A DNA stretch of 39,879 nt, taken from assembly GCA_964417885.1 (NCBI GenBank), contig CAYQKN010000020.1:1-39879 (forward strand), in the 5' to 3' direction. The translations under genes and the position numbers were made by a program. This DNA is from UKL13-2 sp964417885 (GTDB taxonomy: Bacteria; Pseudomonadota; Gammaproteobacteria; Burkholderiales; Usitatibacteraceae). Shown in pieces: positions 1 through 8,388 of this stretch; the stretch's first letter is position 1, and each line of letters opens with the position of its first letter. The notes beneath the pieces were generated by a model. It saw nothing but the letters and a program-made list of their open reading frames with translations, ran no database searches and had not been told where the DNA came from.

Positions 1-1299
1 GCGGGCCGCAAGGTGATGGTTGAATTTGTTTCCGCCAATCCAACCGGTCCGCTGCATGTCGGCCACGGCCGCGGTGCGGCAACCGGCGACACGCTGGCCC
101 GGCTGCTGCGCGCCCAGGGTTGGGATGTCAGCCGGGAGTTCTATTACAACGATGCCGGTGCACAGATCAACAACCTGGGCCTGTCGGTCCAGGCCCGGCT
201 GCGCGAAAAAGCCGGAGACGATGCCCCATTTCCGGAGGATGGCTACCGTGGACAGTACATCGTTGAGATCGCGGAACGCTATGCGGCCGAGCATCCGCAG
301 GATGTGCGCGGTGCGGACATCGCGGCGGTACAGGCCTTTGCCGTTGCCGCATTGAGGCACGAGCAGGATCTCGATCTCAAGGCCTTCGACGTGCAGTTTG
401 ACGTCTACTACCTGGAGTCGTCGCTGTATACCGATGGCCTGGTGGAAAAAACCGTCAGCCATCTGGTGGCGATGGGCCACACCTATGAGAAGGATGGCGC
501 GCTGTGGCTCAGGACCACCGATTACGGTGACGACAAAGACCGCGTGATGCGAAAGTCCGATGGCACCTTCACCTATTTCGTGCCGGATGTCGCCTACCAC
601 GTCACCAAATGGCAGCGCGGCTTCGGCCGCGCCATCACCGAACTGGGCGCCGACCACCACGGCTCGCTGGCGCGCGTGCGCGCCGGTCTGCAGGCGATGG
701 AGATGGGCGTCCCGGCGGGCTACCCGGACTACGTTTTGCACCAGATGATCACCGTGATGCGCGGCGGTGAGGAGGTGAAGATCTCGAAACGCGCGGGCAG
801 CTATGTCACGTTGCGCGACCTGATTGATGAGGTCGGCCGTGACGCCACGCGTTATTTTTTCGTCATGCGCAAGTCCGATTCGCAACTCACGTTCGACATC
901 GACCTCGCCAAGAGCCGTTCGGAGGACAATCCGGTTTATTACGTCCAGTACGCCCATGCACGGATCTGCAGCGTGCTTTCGCAATGGGGTGGCGATGTGA
1001 CCCTGTTGCGTTCGGCTGATCTGGCGCCGCTGACCAGCAAATACGAATCCGACCTGCTGCGATCGCTTGCGGATTTTCCCGACGTGCTGGCTGCCGCCGC
1101 GCGCGAACTGGCGCCGCACCTGGTGTGCGTCTACCTGGCCGATCTGGCCGCCAAGCTGCACAGCTACTACAATGCGGAAAAATTTCTGGTCGAGGATGAA
1201 AAATTGAAGCTGGCGAGACTGGCACTGATCCTGGCAACCCGCCAGGTATTGCGCAACGGCCTGGCGGTCGTTGGCGTCTCCGCACCGGAGAAAATGTAA
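1..1299 (+). CDS. argS: Arginyl-tRNA synthetase, 3' part (5' end outside window)
   Basis: This class I aminoacyl-tRNA synthetase attaches arginine to tRNA-Arg in the cytoplasm. The reading frame is open from the first base, so the gene starts upstream and the N-terminal tRNA-binding domain is missing here. The visible 432 codons begin just before the HIGH-type signature (HVGHGRG), which follows the typical EFVSANPTGPL stretch. The KMSKS-type loop appears as KISKRAGSYVTL near the middle, and the C-terminal part carries the helical anticodon-binding (DALR) domain. The gene ends with TAA three bases before the next start, so it is probably cotranscribed with the SPOR-domain gene. The internal GTG at 13 should not be taken as a start. 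Identity is essentially certain from the motifs. Confidence 0.97.
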   Translation, partial: AGRKVMVEFVSANPTGPLHVGHGRGAATGDTLARLLRAQGWDVSREFYYNDAGAQINNLGLSVQARLREKAGDDAPFPEDGYRGQYIVEIAERYAAEHPQDVRGADIAAVQAFAVAALRHEQDLDLKAFDVQFDVYYLESSLYTDGLVEKTVSHLVAMGHTYEKDGALWLRTTDYGDDKDRVMRKSDGTFTYFVPDVAYHVTKWQRGFGRAITELGADHHGSLARVRAGLQAMEMGVPAGYPDYVLHQMITVMRGGEEVKISKRAGSYVTLRDLIDEVGRDATRYFFVMRKSDSQLTFDIDLAKSRSEDNPVYYVQYAHARICSVLSQWGGDVTLLRSADLAPLTSKYESDLLRSLADFPDVLAAAARELAPHLVCVYLADLAAKLHSYYNAEKFLVEDEKLKLARLALILATRQVLRNGLAVVGVSAPEKM

Positions 1300-1302
1300 G
1301 CC

Positions 1303-1989
1303 ATGGCGAGGGATCACAAGGTGCCCGGCCCACGTGCCGATTCCAGCCCCGCCGGCAGGCGCGGCATGAACCCGATGTTCCTGGGCATCATCATCGGCCT
1401 GCTGCTCGGCGTCGCGCTTGCGCTCGGGCTGGCCATCTGGCTCAATCGGGCCAACAATCCGTTCATGGAGAAGGCGCGGCCGGTTGAAGCGCTGCAGACG
1501 GTCCCGTCCAAAACACTTGCCGCGCCGCCGTCACCGGTCGCCAAGGCTGACCCGGAAAAACCGCGATTCGAGTTCTACCAGATCCTGCCGGGCGAAAAGG
1601 GTGACAAGGCCGGCAGGAGCGAGCCGGCCGCCGGATCAAGGGTGGCCGAACCCGCCGCCAAGGCCGCGGCGGACGCGCGGCAGACCGCGAAAGCCGAGTC
1701 CAGGCCCGATGCCCGGGCCGAACCAAAGGTCGACGTCAAACCCGCCGGCGGCGAGGTGCTGTTTTTGCAGGCGGGGGCCTTCCAGAGCCAGACCGACGCC
1801 GAGAACATGAAAGCCAAAGTCGCGTTTGCCGGATTCGAGGCGACGGTGCGCCCGGTCAACTTGCCGGACAAAGGCACGTTATACCGTGTGCGTCTTGGCC
1901 CGTATAAAAGCCAGGATGAAGTGAACAGAATCAAAACCGCCTTGTCACAGGGTGGCATTGGCGCGGCAGTGGTCAAAGGCAGCGACTGA
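1303..1989 (+). CDS. SPOR-domain membrane protein (FtsN-like layout)
   Basis: The predicted protein has 228 residues and one N-terminal transmembrane segment at about residues 25-46 (MFLGIIIGLLLGVALALGLA). A long Ala/Pro/Lys/Glu-rich linker follows, then a C-terminal SPOR domain from about residue 150. SPOR domains bind denuded septal peptidoglycan, so the likely site is the periplasmic face of the inner membrane at the division site. The layout is that of FtsN and related division proteins, but the linker is too divergent to assign FtsN itself. It starts 3 bp after argS and is followed 31 bp later by dsbA, an arrangement common in betaproteobacteria. A Met at residue 22 (1366) just before the membrane segment is an alternative start. 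Confidence 0.88.
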   Translation: MARDHKVPGPRADSSPAGRRGMNPMFLGIIIGLLLGVALALGLAIWLNRANNPFMEKARPVEALQTVPSKTLAAPPSPVAKADPEKPRFEFYQILPGEKGDKAGRSEPAAGSRVAEPAAKAAADARQTAKAESRPDARAEPKVDVKPAGGEVLFLQAGAFQSQTDAENMKAKVAFAGFEATVRPVNLPDKGTLYRVRLGPYKSQDEVNRIKTALSQGGIGAAVVKGSD

Positions 1990-2020
1990 CCGACAGTTAT
2001 CAACACTTACAGGAAACACT

Positions 2021-2668
2021 ATGAGTCTCAACATCTCCCTTCCGCGCGCGCTGCTTGCATTGCTGGCCGCATTGTCCATCGGCACCGCGTTGGCGCAGGC
2101 GCCGCGCGAGATTACACCGCTGAATCCGCCCCAGCCGGTGGAAAACGACGGCAAGATCGAGGTGCTTGAATTCTTTGCTTACGGCTGCATCCATTGCGCA
2201 AACCTCGAGCCCAAGCTCGAGCAGTGGATCAAGCGCCAGCCGGCCGACGTCAAGGTCAAGCGGGTGCCGGCACCGTTCGCCATCCGCGGCTTGGACAGCA
2301 TTCCGCTGTTCTATACGCTCGAGGCGATGGGCCAGCTGGACCGGCTGCACCAGAAGATATTTGACGCGGTCAACGTCGAGAACGTCAATCTCGGTGCGCC
2401 GGCGCTGCTCAACAAGTGGCTGGAAAAGCAGGGTGTCGACCCGAAGAAATATGAGGAAATGCAGAAGTCATTCTCGGTCGACAACAAGATCAAGCGCGCC
2501 CGCGGCATGACGCAGTCCTACAAGATTGCGGCTACTCCGACGCTGGTGGTGAATGGCCGTTTCCTGCTGGAGCAGGCCGGCAGTTCCGAGCGCATGTTTG
2601 AGAATGCCGAGCGGCTGATCGCCGAGGCACGGCAGGCCGCCAAACCGGCGGCAGCGGCAAAGAAGTAG
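2021..2668 (+). CDS. dsbA: Periplasmic thiol:disulfide oxidoreductase DsbA
   Basis: DsbA donates disulfide bonds to folding periplasmic proteins. The 215-residue product starts at the ATG at 2021, which has an AGGAAA ribosome site 4 bases upstream and gives a clean Sec signal peptide ending near ALAQA (about residue 26). An in-frame extension to 1952 would overlap the preceding gene and bury the signal peptide. The thioredoxin fold carries the active site C56-I57-H58-C59 and a cis-proline loop in the ATPTLVVNG segment. Most DsbA proteins have CPHC; the Ile in place of Pro is a real variant here and could alter the redox potential. The gene ends 26 bp before a strong terminator. DsbD, encoded at 33-35 kb, is a functional relative rather than its usual partner DsbB, which is not in the window. 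Confidence 0.93.
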   Translation: MSLNISLPRALLALLAALSIGTALAQAPREITPLNPPQPVENDGKIEVLEFFAYGCIHCANLEPKLEQWIKRQPADVKVKRVPAPFAIRGLDSIPLFYTLEAMGQLDRLHQKIFDAVNVENVNLGAPALLNKWLEKQGVDPKKYEEMQKSFSVDNKIKRARGMTQSYKIAATPTLVVNGRFLLEQAGSSERMFENAERLIAEARQAAKPAAAAKK

Positions 2669-2693
2669 CCGCTGGTGGCATCCGGCTGATACC

Positions 2694-2719
2694 ACGGGCG
2701 ACCAAGCGGTCGCCCGTTT
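2694..2719 (+). terminator. Rho-independent terminator after dsbA
   Basis: A perfect 10-bp stem (ACGGGCGACC at 2694-2703 with GGTCGCCCGT at 2708-2717) closes on an AAGC tetraloop and runs into TTTC. It lies 26 bp after the dsbA stop and should end the argS-SPOR-dsbA transcript. The T tract is short, so termination strength is uncertain. Confidence 0.75.
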
Positions 2720-2753
2720 CGCTTGTGGCGGCGGAAGCCGCAATGCCTGCGCG

Positions 2754-2768
2754 TAAAATGTGCGGATG
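2754..2768 (+). promoter_or_regulatory. -10 element for a possibly leaderless SDR transcript
   Basis: TAAAAT at 2754-2759 lies exactly 6 bases before the ATG at 2766. A transcript from this element would begin at or next to the start codon. No ribosome-binding site is visible before this ATG and no -35 box is evident. The same -10/N6/start layout is seen at trmB, rlmI and the glutamine amidotransferase gene. Confidence 0.45.
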
Positions 2769-3524
2769 ACAAAAAAGACCGTTTTCATCACGGGGGCGTC
2801 GTCCGGTATCGGCGAGTCGCTCGCGCGCCTTTACGCCTCGCGTGGCGACCAGGTTGGCCTGGCTGCCCGCCGGCAGGACCACTTGCAGCGCCTCGCGGCT
2901 GAAATCACGCCCAGGCCCGAAATCTATCCGCTGGATGTGCGCGATGCCCATGCCCTGAAGGCGGCGGCGGCCGACTTCATCGCCCGGCACGGCGCGCCGG
3001 ACATCGTGATTGCCAATGCCGGGGTCTCGCGCGGTACGCTGACCGAGATGGAAGACGACCTGAAAGCCTTTCAGGAAATACTCGATATCAATGTGATGGG
3101 CATGGTGAATACCTTTCACGCCTTTATCGGCCCGATGCGCAATGCCGGCAACGGCACCCTGGTCGGGATTGCCAGTGTCGCCGGATTTCGCGGCATTCCC
3201 GGCGGTGGCGCGTATTCGGCTTCAAAATCGGCGGCGGTCAAATACTGCGAATCGCTGCGTGTCGAGCTGCGCGGCTCCGGCGTGTCGGTGGTGACGATCT
3301 GCCCGGGGTATATCCGCACACCGATGACGGCCGTCAACCGATTCAAGATGCCATTCCTGATTGATGTCGACGAGGCGGTTATCCGGTTTGCCCGCGCCAT
3401 CGAATCCAGGTCCAGCTTTACCGTCATCCCGTGGACCATGGGTGTTGCCGGTCGGGTATTGCGGATGGTGCCGAACTGGTTATACGACCGGGTATTTTCA
3501 AGGATGCCGAGAAAGCCGCGATAG
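2766..3524 (+). CDS. Short-chain dehydrogenase/reductase (SDR)
   Basis: This is a classical NAD(P)-dependent SDR of 252 residues, the usual family length. The N-terminal Rossmann motif is TGASSGIG (residues 8-15) and the structural NAG motif appears as IANAG. The catalytic Ser lies in GIASVAGFRG, and Tyr and Lys are in YSASK about ten residues later. The substrate cannot be told from sequence. The ATG at 2766 is preferred; a GTG two codons upstream (2760) is also in frame. Neither has a clear ribosome site, and a -10-like TAAAAT lies 6 bp before the ATG, so the mRNA may be leaderless. A terminator separates the gene from dsbA. About 100 bp without other features follow before the beta-oxidation pair. 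Confidence 0.9.
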   Translation: MTKKTVFITGASSGIGESLARLYASRGDQVGLAARRQDHLQRLAAEITPRPEIYPLDVRDAHALKAAAADFIARHGAPDIVIANAGVSRGTLTEMEDDLKAFQEILDINVMGMVNTFHAFIGPMRNAGNGTLVGIASVAGFRGIPGGGAYSASKSAAVKYCESLRVELRGSGVSVVTICPGYIRTPMTAVNRFKMPFLIDVDEAVIRFARAIESRSSFTVIPWTMGVAGRVLRMVPNWLYDRVFSRMPRKPR

Positions 3525-3627
3525 GCGCGGCGCGCGGTCGTTTCATGTCGCCCACTGCGGCTGTATGGCAGGCTGTTTGACCAGCAACATTGATCCGCTG
3601 TTTCCACCAATATAACCAGACCAGAAC

Positions 3628-5718
3628 ATGACCGCCCACTACCAGAACAAATCCGGCATCGCCGTCATTACGCTCGACAATCCACCCATCAACAGCCTCG
3701 GCCACTCGACGCGGGTCGCAATCGACGCCGGTATCAGGCAGGCGCTGGCCGACAGCACGGTGCGCGCGGTAATCATCACCGGCGCCAATGGTGTTTTCAC
3801 CGGAGGTGCGGACATCCGTGAGTTCGGCAAGGCGTCGGCGCTTCAACCGCCGAACCTGCACCAACTCATTGCCCTGTTCGAAGCCAGCAAGAAACCGATC
3901 ATTGCCGCCATCAACGGCGTCTGCATGGGTGGTGGAACGGAAATATCACTGGCCTGCCACTATCGGGTTGCCGTTCCCGGTGCCATGATCGGCCTGCCGG
4001 AGGTGAAAATCGGCCTGCTGCCCGGCGCCGGTGGTACTCAGCGATTGCCGCGCTTGGCGGGCGTGGAACTGGCCTTGCGCATGATCGTCTCGGGTGACGC
4101 GGTGAAGTCTGATGAGTTGGCCACGGCCGGCGCGATTGACAAGCTGATCGATGGCGATTTCTTGGCGGGAGCGCTCGAGTTTGCCAGCGGCGTTGCGGCT
4201 GCCGGCAAATTGCCGCGGGTGCGCGACCTGCAGGTGGCACTGCCCGACGCGGAGGCTTTCTTTTCCGCGGCGCGCGCGCGCATTGCCGCCACCAGCAAGG
4301 GATTTCCGGCACCGCTGAAGTGCGTAGATGCGGTCGAAGCCGCGGTGCGGCTGGATATTGATGCGGGACTTGCCCGAGAGTTCGAGTTGTTTTCCGCGCT
4401 CCTCGCCACGCCGGAGTGCGCGGCATTGCGCCACGCGTTTTTTGCCGAGCGGGCGGCCGCGAAGATTCCCGATGTGCCGGAAAGCACCCCGGTGCGCGCG
4501 GTCAAATCGGTGGCGGTGATCGGCGCCGGCACCATGGGCGGCGGCATTGCGATGAATTTCCTGAGTGCGGGCATTCCGGTGGTGCTGCTGGAGACGCGGC
4601 AGGATGCACTCGATCGCGGCGTGGCGACGATCCGCCGCAACTACGAAAACACGGTAAAGAAGGGTCGCCTCACGGCGGAGAAATGCGAGCAGCTCATGGC
4701 GATGTTGCGGCCGACACTTTCATACGATGACATCGGTGCGACCGACATGGCGATCGAGGCCGTGTTTGAGGACATTGCTGTCAAGCAACAGGTGTTCGAG
4801 GCGCTTGACCGGGTGATGAAGCCGGGCGCCATTCTCGCCAGCAACACCTCGACCCTGGACCTGAACCGCATCGCTGCGTTCACCGGTCGCCCGCAGGACG
4901 TGATCGGCATGCATTTTTTCAGTCCAGCCAACGTGATGAAGTTGCTGGAAGTGGTGCGCGGTGCCGTCACGGCAAAAGATGTGCTTGCCACCGTGATGAA
5001 GCTGGCAAAAACCATACGCAAGACCGCGGTCGTGTCCGGCGTGTGCGACGGCTTCATCGGCAACCGCATGATTGAACAGTATTCGCGCCAGGCGATGTTC
5101 CTGCTGGACGAGGGCGCGTCAGTTGCGCAGGTCGACCACGCGATCGAGAGTTTCGGTTTCGCGATGGGTCCGTTCCGGATGAGCGATCTCGCCGGAAATG
5201 ATGTCGGCTGGTACATCCGCAAGCGTCGCTACGTCGAGCGGCCCGACATCAAATATTCGCGCGCCGCTGACATGCTGTGCGAACTGGGCCGGTTCGGCCA
5301 GAAAACCGGCGCCGGCTGGTACGACTACCAGCCAGGCGATCGCACCGCACGCGTTTCGCCAGCGGTGGAAGCGCTGCTGGCCGACCACCGCAAATCGATC
5401 GGCATCGAGCCGCGCGCCATTGATGACGAGGAAATTGTCGGCCGGCTGGTCTATGCACTGGTCAACGAGGCCGCGCACATCCTTGAGGAGGGCATTGCGC
5501 TGCGCGCCTCCGACATCGACGTCATCTACCTGACCGGATACGGCTTTCCGCTGCGTCGCGGCGGCCCGATGCATTACGCCGACCAGATCGGCCTCGGCAA
5601 CGTGGTGGCTGCGATGCAGCGCTATGCGCTGAACCCGCACGCCGACACTGGATTCTGGCAACCAGCGCCGCTGCTGGCCAGGCTTGCCGCAGAGAACGCG
5701 ACGTTTAACCGCCAATGA
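3628..5718 (+). CDS. Bifunctional enoyl-CoA hydratase / 3-hydroxyacyl-CoA dehydrogenase (FadB/FadJ-type)
   Basis: This fused beta-oxidation enzyme hydrates trans-2-enoyl-CoA and then oxidises the 3-hydroxyacyl-CoA with NAD+. It has 696 residues, near the 700-730 of the family. The N-terminal crotonase domain carries the two catalytic glutamates, E105 in GGGTEISLAC and E125 in GLPEVKIGLLPGAGG. The second half starts with the NAD-binding motif GAGTMGGG at about residue 299, has the catalytic histidine H429 in MHFFSPANVM, and ends in two helical 3HCDH C-terminal domains (GFIGNRM). The stop overlaps the start of the acyl-CoA dehydrogenase gene in an ATGA, so the two are translationally coupled. 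No thiolase gene is present in the window. A weak -10-like TATAAC lies at 3611. FadB, FadJ and peroxisomal-type bifunctional enzymes cannot be separated here. Confidence 0.93.
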   Translation: MTAHYQNKSGIAVITLDNPPINSLGHSTRVAIDAGIRQALADSTVRAVIITGANGVFTGGADIREFGKASALQPPNLHQLIALFEASKKPIIAAINGVCMGGGTEISLACHYRVAVPGAMIGLPEVKIGLLPGAGGTQRLPRLAGVELALRMIVSGDAVKSDELATAGAIDKLIDGDFLAGALEFASGVAAAGKLPRVRDLQVALPDAEAFFSAARARIAATSKGFPAPLKCVDAVEAAVRLDIDAGLAREFELFSALLATPECAALRHAFFAERAAAKIPDVPESTPVRAVKSVAVIGAGTMGGGIAMNFLSAGIPVVLLETRQDALDRGVATIRRNYENTVKKGRLTAEKCEQLMAMLRPTLSYDDIGATDMAIEAVFEDIAVKQQVFEALDRVMKPGAILASNTSTLDLNRIAAFTGRPQDVIGMHFFSPANVMKLLEVVRGAVTAKDVLATVMKLAKTIRKTAVVSGVCDGFIGNRMIEQYSRQAMFLLDEGASVAQVDHAIESFGFAMGPFRMSDLAGNDVGWYIRKRRYVERPDIKYSRAADMLCELGRFGQKTGAGWYDYQPGDRTARVSPAVEALLADHRKSIGIEPRAIDDEEIVGRLVYALVNEAAHILEEGIALRASDIDVIYLTGYGFPLRRGGPMHYADQIGLGNVVAAMQRYALNPHADTGFWQPAPLLARLAAENATFNRQ

Positions 5719-7526
5719 GCAAAATACTCTCGGTCCGGGACCTCGAGTTCCTGTTGTACCAGTGGCTCGATGCCGAGTCGCTGACATCGCGGCCGCGCTA
5801 TGCTGATCACTCACGCGAGACATTTGACGCGGCGCTGAAAGTCAGCGAACAGATCGCCACCGACCTGTTTGCGCCGCATAACCGGCTGGCCGACCTGAAT
5901 GAGCCGCATTTTGACGGTGAGCGCGTCCACCTCATTCCGGAGATCAGGCCGGCACTGGCGGCGTTTGCCGACGCCGGCCTGATGGCGGCGGGTCACGACT
6001 ACGAACTCGGCGGGATGCAGTTGCCGACGCTGATTGAAAAGGCCTGCATGGCGTGGTTCATGGGCGCCAACGTGGCGACCGCAGGCTACCCGTTCCTCAC
6101 CATCGGCAACGCCAACTTGCTGCTGGCACACGGGACGTCGGCGCAGGTTGAGATGTTTGTGCGGCCGATGCTGCAGGGGCGCTTTTTCGGCACCATGTGC
6201 CTGTCCGAGCCGCAGGCCGGGTCGTCGCTGTCCGATATCCGTACCCGCGCCGATGCCGATGGCGACGGCGCGTTCCGCCTCAGCGGCAACAAGATGTGGA
6301 TTTCCGGCGGCGAACATGACCTGGCCGAGAATATTATTCACCTGGTGCTGGCCAAGACGCCGGGCCTGGACGGTCGGCTGCCTCCCGGCGTGAAGGGCAT
6401 TTCGCTGTTTGTGGTGCCCAAGTTTCTGGTTAACACGGATGGTTCGCTCGGCGAACGCAATGACGTGGCGCTGGCCGGGCTCAATCACAAGATGGGCTAC
6501 CGCGGCACGGTCAACACGCTGCTCAATTTTGGCGAAGGCCGGTTCACGCCGAACGGCAAGGCCGGCGCCGTCGGCTATCTGGTCGGCGAGTTGAACCGCG
6601 GCCTCAACTGCATGTTCCACATGATGAACGAGGCGCGCATCGGCGTCGGCCTGGGGGCCACCATGCTTGGTTACACCGGCTATCTGCATGCCCTGGACTA
6701 CGCCCGCAGCCGTCTGCAGGGCCGCCATCCCCTGGCCAAGAATCCTGCTGCGCCGCAGGTGCCGATCGTCGAACACGCCGATGTGCGCCGCATGCTGCTG
6801 GCGCAGAAGGCCTACGCCGAGGGCGCGCTGGCGCTGAACCTCTATTGCGCGAAGCTGGTCGATGACGAAAAAACCGGCGCCGACGAATCGGTCCGCCGCG
6901 ACGCGACCCTGCTGCTCGACATCCTCACCCCGGTCGCCAAGAGCTGGCCATCGCAGTGGTGCCTTGAGGCCAACAGTCTCGCCATCCAGGTGCACGGCGG
7001 CTATGGCTACACCCGCGACTTTCCGGTTGAACAGTTTTACCGCGACAATCGACTGAACCCGATTCACGAAGGCACCCATGGCATCCAGGGCCTCGATCTG
7101 CTCGGCCGCAAGGTGGTGATGCAGGATGGCGCCGCATTCAAATTGCTGGTGGCGCGAATCGAGGCGACCCTGCATGCGGCAGACGAAGACGGCGACCTGA
7201 CCGAACTGGTCGGTGAGGTGTTTTCGCTGCTCGATCACCTGGTGGAGTCTACCCGCGCGCTGCACGCGGCCGGCGACATCAACAAGACGCTCGCCAATGC
7301 CACCGTCTACCTGGAGGCGTTCGGACATGTCGTGCTGGCGTGGATCTGGGTCGAGCAGGCGCTGGCGGCGGCGCGCGCGCCGGAGCGAAACGATGATTTC
7401 CATCGCGGCAAAATGCAGGCCTGCCAGTATTTCATCCGCTGGGAATTGCCGAAAGTCCGGCCGATGCTGAACCTGCTCGACGCGCTCGATACCACGGCGC
7501 TGGACATGAAAGACGAATGGTTCTGA
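5715..7526 (+). CDS. Acyl-CoA dehydrogenase, large 600-residue type (DmdC-like subfamily)
   Basis: This FAD enzyme introduces the trans-2 double bond in acyl-CoA, the first step of beta-oxidation. At 603 residues it is much longer than the roughly 380-residue classical acyl-CoA dehydrogenases. It has the family's N-terminal, middle (FGTMCLSEPQAGSS) and C-terminal domains plus an extra helical domain. The segment QFYRDNRLNPIHEGTHGIQ holds the glutamate region typical of the long subfamily that includes DmdC (3-methylmercaptopropionyl-CoA dehydrogenase). That name should not be transferred without more evidence, because many members act on ordinary fatty acyl-CoA. The gene overlaps the preceding bifunctional enzyme by ATGA and is followed 10 bp later by a methyltransferase, so all three form one operon. 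Confidence 0.92.
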   Translation: MSKILSVRDLEFLLYQWLDAESLTSRPRYADHSRETFDAALKVSEQIATDLFAPHNRLADLNEPHFDGERVHLIPEIRPALAAFADAGLMAAGHDYELGGMQLPTLIEKACMAWFMGANVATAGYPFLTIGNANLLLAHGTSAQVEMFVRPMLQGRFFGTMCLSEPQAGSSLSDIRTRADADGDGAFRLSGNKMWISGGEHDLAENIIHLVLAKTPGLDGRLPPGVKGISLFVVPKFLVNTDGSLGERNDVALAGLNHKMGYRGTVNTLLNFGEGRFTPNGKAGAVGYLVGELNRGLNCMFHMMNEARIGVGLGATMLGYTGYLHALDYARSRLQGRHPLAKNPAAPQVPIVEHADVRRMLLAQKAYAEGALALNLYCAKLVDDEKTGADESVRRDATLLLDILTPVAKSWPSQWCLEANSLAIQVHGGYGYTRDFPVEQFYRDNRLNPIHEGTHGIQGLDLLGRKVVMQDGAAFKLLVARIEATLHAADEDGDLTELVGEVFSLLDHLVESTRALHAAGDINKTLANATVYLEAFGHVVLAWIWVEQALAAARAPERNDDFHRGKMQACQYFIRWELPKVRPMLNLLDALDTTALDMKDEWF

Positions 7527-7536
7527 AAGGAAACTG

Positions 7537-8304
7537 ATGGTTGCGAAAAACGCCACAAGCCGCTTTTCGTCGCGGGTCGACGACTACATCCGCTACCGCC
7601 CGCAATATCCGGTGGAAATCATTGACCTGCTGGCAGCGCGATGCGGACTGGTGCCAGACAGCGTCATCGCCGATATCGGTTCCGGCACCGGCATTCTGAC
7701 CCGCCTGTTCCTCGACAACGGCAACCCGGTGATCGGTGTCGAGCCGAATCGCGAAATGCGCGAAGCGGGCGAACACTTCCTGGCCGACTATGGCCGCTTC
7801 ACCAGCCTCGACGGGACCTCCGAGGCGACGCGCATTCCCGCGGGCGCGGTCGATTTCATCATCGCCGGCCAGGCGTTTCACTGGTTCGACCAGGCGAAGT
7901 CGCGGGTTGAATTCATGCGCATCCTGAAGCCGGAAGGATGGACGGTGCTGATCTGGAACGACCGGCGCACCGACTCGACGCCGTTCCTGCGCGATTACGA
8001 GGCGCTGTTGCAGGAATTCGGCACCGACTACAACGAGATCAATCACAAGAACGTGCAGGACAAGGCGGTATTTGCCACCTTCTTCGGCACGGCACCGCAG
8101 GAAGCGGTGTTCGACAATGTGCAGCGATTCGATTTCGACGGGCTGATGGGACGAATCAATTCTTCGTCCTATGTGCCGGGTCGCGATGACCCTCGCCATC
8201 CCGCGATGGCGGCGCGTGCGAGAGAGATTTTCGATCGCAACCAGCAGCGCGGGCAGGTTGCCTTTGAATACGACACCCGTGTTTTCTACGGGCCGATGGC
8301 CTGA
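7537..8304 (+). CDS. Class I SAM-dependent methyltransferase, substrate unknown
   Basis: The 255-residue protein has the Rossmann-type SAM-binding motif I as ADIGSGTGILTRLF (about residues 46-59), followed by an acidic residue at the end of the next strand (IGVEPN). This is the Methyltransf_11-like pattern. An aromatic-rich segment, AGQAFHWFD, sits where motif IV/post-I is expected and is shared with ubiquinone/biotin-type small-molecule methyltransferases. The ATG at 7537 has AAGGAAA just upstream. It follows the acyl-CoA dehydrogenase by 10 bp and is likely the last gene of the beta-oxidation operon. A role with acyl-CoA metabolism is only a guess from position. Confidence 0.85.
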   Translation: MVAKNATSRFSSRVDDYIRYRPQYPVEIIDLLAARCGLVPDSVIADIGSGTGILTRLFLDNGNPVIGVEPNREMREAGEHFLADYGRFTSLDGTSEATRIPAGAVDFIIAGQAFHWFDQAKSRVEFMRILKPEGWTVLIWNDRRTDSTPFLRDYEALLQEFGTDYNEINHKNVQDKAVFATFFGTAPQEAVFDNVQRFDFDGLMGRINSSSYVPGRDDPRHPAMAARAREIFDRNQQRGQVAFEYDTRVFYGPMA

Positions 8305-8310
8305 ACGGCA

Positions 8311-8372
8311 GGCTGGATGCGGCTTTCCAGGCCAATGCCCGCGAAAGCCGCACGGATACTGGCGTTCCAGCC
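8311..8372. other. Nested inverted repeats in a convergent intergenic gap
   Basis: An outer 7-bp stem (GGCTGGA at 8311-8317 with TCCAGCC at 8366-8372) encloses a 9-bp stem (GCGGCTTTC at 8319-8327 with GAAAGCCGC at 8343-8351). It fills the gap between two convergent genes, so it may act as a bidirectional transcription-end structure. No T tract follows on either strand, so an intrinsic terminator is not proven. Confidence 0.4.
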
Positions 8373-8388
8373 GGTGCCGTGTTGAAAA

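Noticed and set aside
5811..7556. Open frame of 581 codons on the - strand
   Set aside because: It is fully antisense to the acyl-CoA dehydrogenase gene, which has strong family motifs. The antisense product shows no recognisable domain.
3628..8304. A specialised DMSP-degradation (dmdB/dmdC/dmdD) cluster
   Set aside because: The acyl-CoA dehydrogenase belongs to the long DmdC-like group, but its partner is an ordinary fused hydratase/dehydrogenase and no ligase or DmdA-like gene is present. General beta-oxidation is the simpler reading.
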